Below, piece after piece: positions 62,185 to 64,000 of a DNA stretch of 64,000 nt (positions are counted from its first letter, which is position 1; the number at the start of each line of letters is the position of its first letter). The stretch lies in NCBI RefSeq assembly GCF_010183535.1, contig NC_071333.1:17544587-17608586 (forward strand), in the 5' to 3' direction. Source of the stretch: Caenorhabditis remanei. Its lineage: Eukaryota; Nematoda; Chromadorea; Rhabditida; Rhabditidae. The notes under the pieces were generated by a model that worked only from the letters and a program-made list of their open reading frames with translations, did no database searches and was not told the origin of the DNA. A program made the translations under genes and the position numbers.

Positions 62185-64000
62185 CTGAAAAACACATTAA
62201 TCAGCTTACGAAGAGGGCGGGGGTCAAAATAAATGTATGCAGATGGAGCAGGGGTGCAACAAATGGTATAATGGACATGGAATAATTCAAACGATAAGGA
62301 AGAGAAAAAATAGTAAAAATAAAGCAAAAATTGTGTTACTACTAGTTGTAAAAACATACTCTCGATGGGGTATATCTTAACTATTTATTACATCTGAGGA
62401 GTTGTTTTAGTTTTTAGGTTTTCTACTATTTTCAATATCTGTCATATCAGTAGTATATAATAATTATCAAGAGAGAAACGTATAGCTGTCAGAGCAGAAC
62501 GGAGAAGAGTATGCAGGAAACGAATATGTATATAATCAAAAACGAACGAAGTCAGAATAATTGTATATCTTGAGAGCTGAAGAAGCGAATGGAAGCAAAT
62601 TTGTGTTCGTATAGAGTACAAAAATCTTCGTATTTGAGTCAGAAGTGTAATATCGGAAGAAATGGTAGCGACAAAGGTTGAGGTGATCGCAAAGAGATTA
62701 AATGTGTATGAAATTGTGGAAAGGAGCCTTTGAATTGAGAGCACGAAAGAGGGGAGTAAGGGTATTCGCGGTGCCCCCCCCCCCCTCTCCTCTCCTACTA
62801 ACAATTTTCAAGGTCACGCATTACGCGGCGAGCTCGTTGAGAACCAAATGGCAGCATTTGGACGTCACTGACTGGTACAGCGAGCTGCTGTTCCGGAATA
62901 GGATTGGACAGTATACAAAAGGATCAAGCTGCTAACCTTCCAAGGACAGTCTGCTATGTTTTTCGAATGAAACAGTCATGTCGAGACAGATGAAGGCCGA
63001 ATCTAGGATTCAAGACAGATTTGAATAAGGCTTTAGATTTGAAAAGGTCAATATCTGTGGTTGAAGGAGTGAATAAATATTACCAGACACGGTGATCTAA
63101 ATAGTTAGAACTTTTTTCAAAGTTCTGAACTACTTCGATCCATATCTCGATGTCCGCTACTCCTAGCACCGTGCGTTACCAAGATCCGGGTCATTGAAAA
63201 AGTGCAGAAGATCCTTCCCAGACTCTAGATTTCAGAAATGAAAAAAATATGGAAAAATTTGAATGTGAAAGTCTATATCATAGAAGCTAATTTGATAAAA
63301 AAGTGAAAGGTTATTTTGGTTGCCTTATTATGACTTAGAATATCAAAACAACCTTTGAAACGTGTTGCTGATGAGTAAGAGATCATAGACACAAAAATAA
63401 GTTAAAAATTAAACTTTTCATTAAGATTTACATATTGGGTTACTGTAGATATCTACCAGAATCCTTCTTTACTAATTTGGGTTCAAATTTAAAATGTTGG
63501 AAAAATTCGCACATTAGGTTACTGTAGAATGTACAGTATGAATTACAAAATTACAACTATCTATGAAGACTAAAATAAAGCAAATATAAGGCAATTAGGA
63601 TATAGTACATCCACCAGAACCCTGGTCTACAGTAATATAAACGTCTAGACAGGAGATGCGAGAAGCCTTGGAATAAAATGAATGAAATGAATGAAATGGA
63701 AACTCGAGACCTACAGGAAAAACGAAATGAAACCGCAAAGAGGGAGGAGACTGGATAATTCAAGAAAGTACGAAATGAGAAAGTTGAACTGTAGGTCGGT
63801 AGGTCATTCTACACAACAATCGAGAGGCGATGGTAAGCCGGAATGGATTCGAGGGGGGAGAGGAAGCGCCGCGCGGCGATTCGCGCGGATATTGGCGCAA
63901 AAGCAAAATTGGGTGAAAGATGCATGGAGGGCGAATGAAATTTTGTGGGTCAGACCTTGAAATTCGTGAAAACCGCGTACATTCAATCGGGCCTATTGCC
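62185..64000. other. Upstream region of the nuclear receptor gene
   Basis: No coding exon supported up to the window end. It holds a C12 tract (62774-62785), an AATGA-type microsatellite at about 63675-63700 and two GGTTACTGTAGA-like words near 63438 and 63511. It is likely receptor promoter sequence. Confidence 0.45.
62774..62785 (+). repeat. Poly-C tract (C12)
   Basis: A run of 12 C upstream of the receptor gene; the other strand is a G12 tract of the same kind as those near 12361 and 21270. Confidence 0.8.

Noticed and set aside
63691..63960. 89-codon plus-strand frame near the window end
   Set aside because: It follows an AATGA microsatellite, has low complexity and no supporting exon. 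An unseen gene beyond the window cannot be excluded.
1..64000. tRNA, rRNA, CRISPR arrays and viral genes
   Set aside because: I looked for tRNA T-loop words in context, spaced direct repeats and polymerase or capsid-like frames, and found none.

Overview
The window looks like nuclear DNA of a Caenorhabditis-type nematode. Most introns are 45-60 bp and bounded by GT...TTTCAG, the intergenic DNA is AT-rich, several start codons sit 0-4 nt after a TTTCAG-like acceptor (as expected for spliced-leader trans-splicing), and dispersed repeats carry the TCGATTTACGG core that I recall from nematode repeats. A globin gene lies next to and converges on a nuclear-receptor gene. This fits the glb-28 / nhr-91 pair that I recall from the C. 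elegans X chromosome, so the window is probably X-linked. I rebuilt gene models by hand from splice signals and reading phase; every model given closes in frame.

Layout. (1) 1-2827: two tandem minus-strand genes of the Frag1/DRAM/Sfk1 membrane family. The window-edge copy has a broken 5' splice site. (2) 6105-11392: a twelve-exon minus-strand IkB-like ankyrin gene with an intact DSGxxS phosphodegron and a likely internal promoter for a short form. (3) 11393-18643: about 7 kb without recognisable genes, with poly-C and TGACGTCA sites. (4) 18644-45354: a near-identical tandem triplication of an ~8.62-kb unit. The unit holds most of an unrecognised single-pass membrane gene ('gene A') and most of an SLC17-type transporter gene, both on the minus strand. 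(5) 49291-51282: a plus-strand, eleven-exon gene for a 483-residue protein I do not recognise. (6) 55657-57374: a plus-strand globin. (7) 57937-62180: a minus-strand nuclear hormone receptor.

The triplication is the main feature. Its left breakpoint lies in an intron of gene A and its right breakpoint lies six codons into the transporter gene. Gene A is therefore complete only in copy 1 and the transporter only in copy 3. At each of the two internal junctions, a gene A copy lacking its last two exons runs in the same direction into a transporter copy lacking its start codon. The last remaining gene A exon and transporter exon 2 have the same phase and the same split glycine codon. Splicing across either junction gives an in-frame 589-residue chimera that keeps the gene A promoter. 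The duplication thus adds no extra intact gene, only two potential fusion genes. Both junctions are identical, and the copies differ only by homopolymer lengths and very few substitutions, so the event is recent, or an assembly error that long reads must exclude.

Apart from these chimeras, the genes show no shared pathway. No tRNA, rRNA or CRISPR-like structure was seen.
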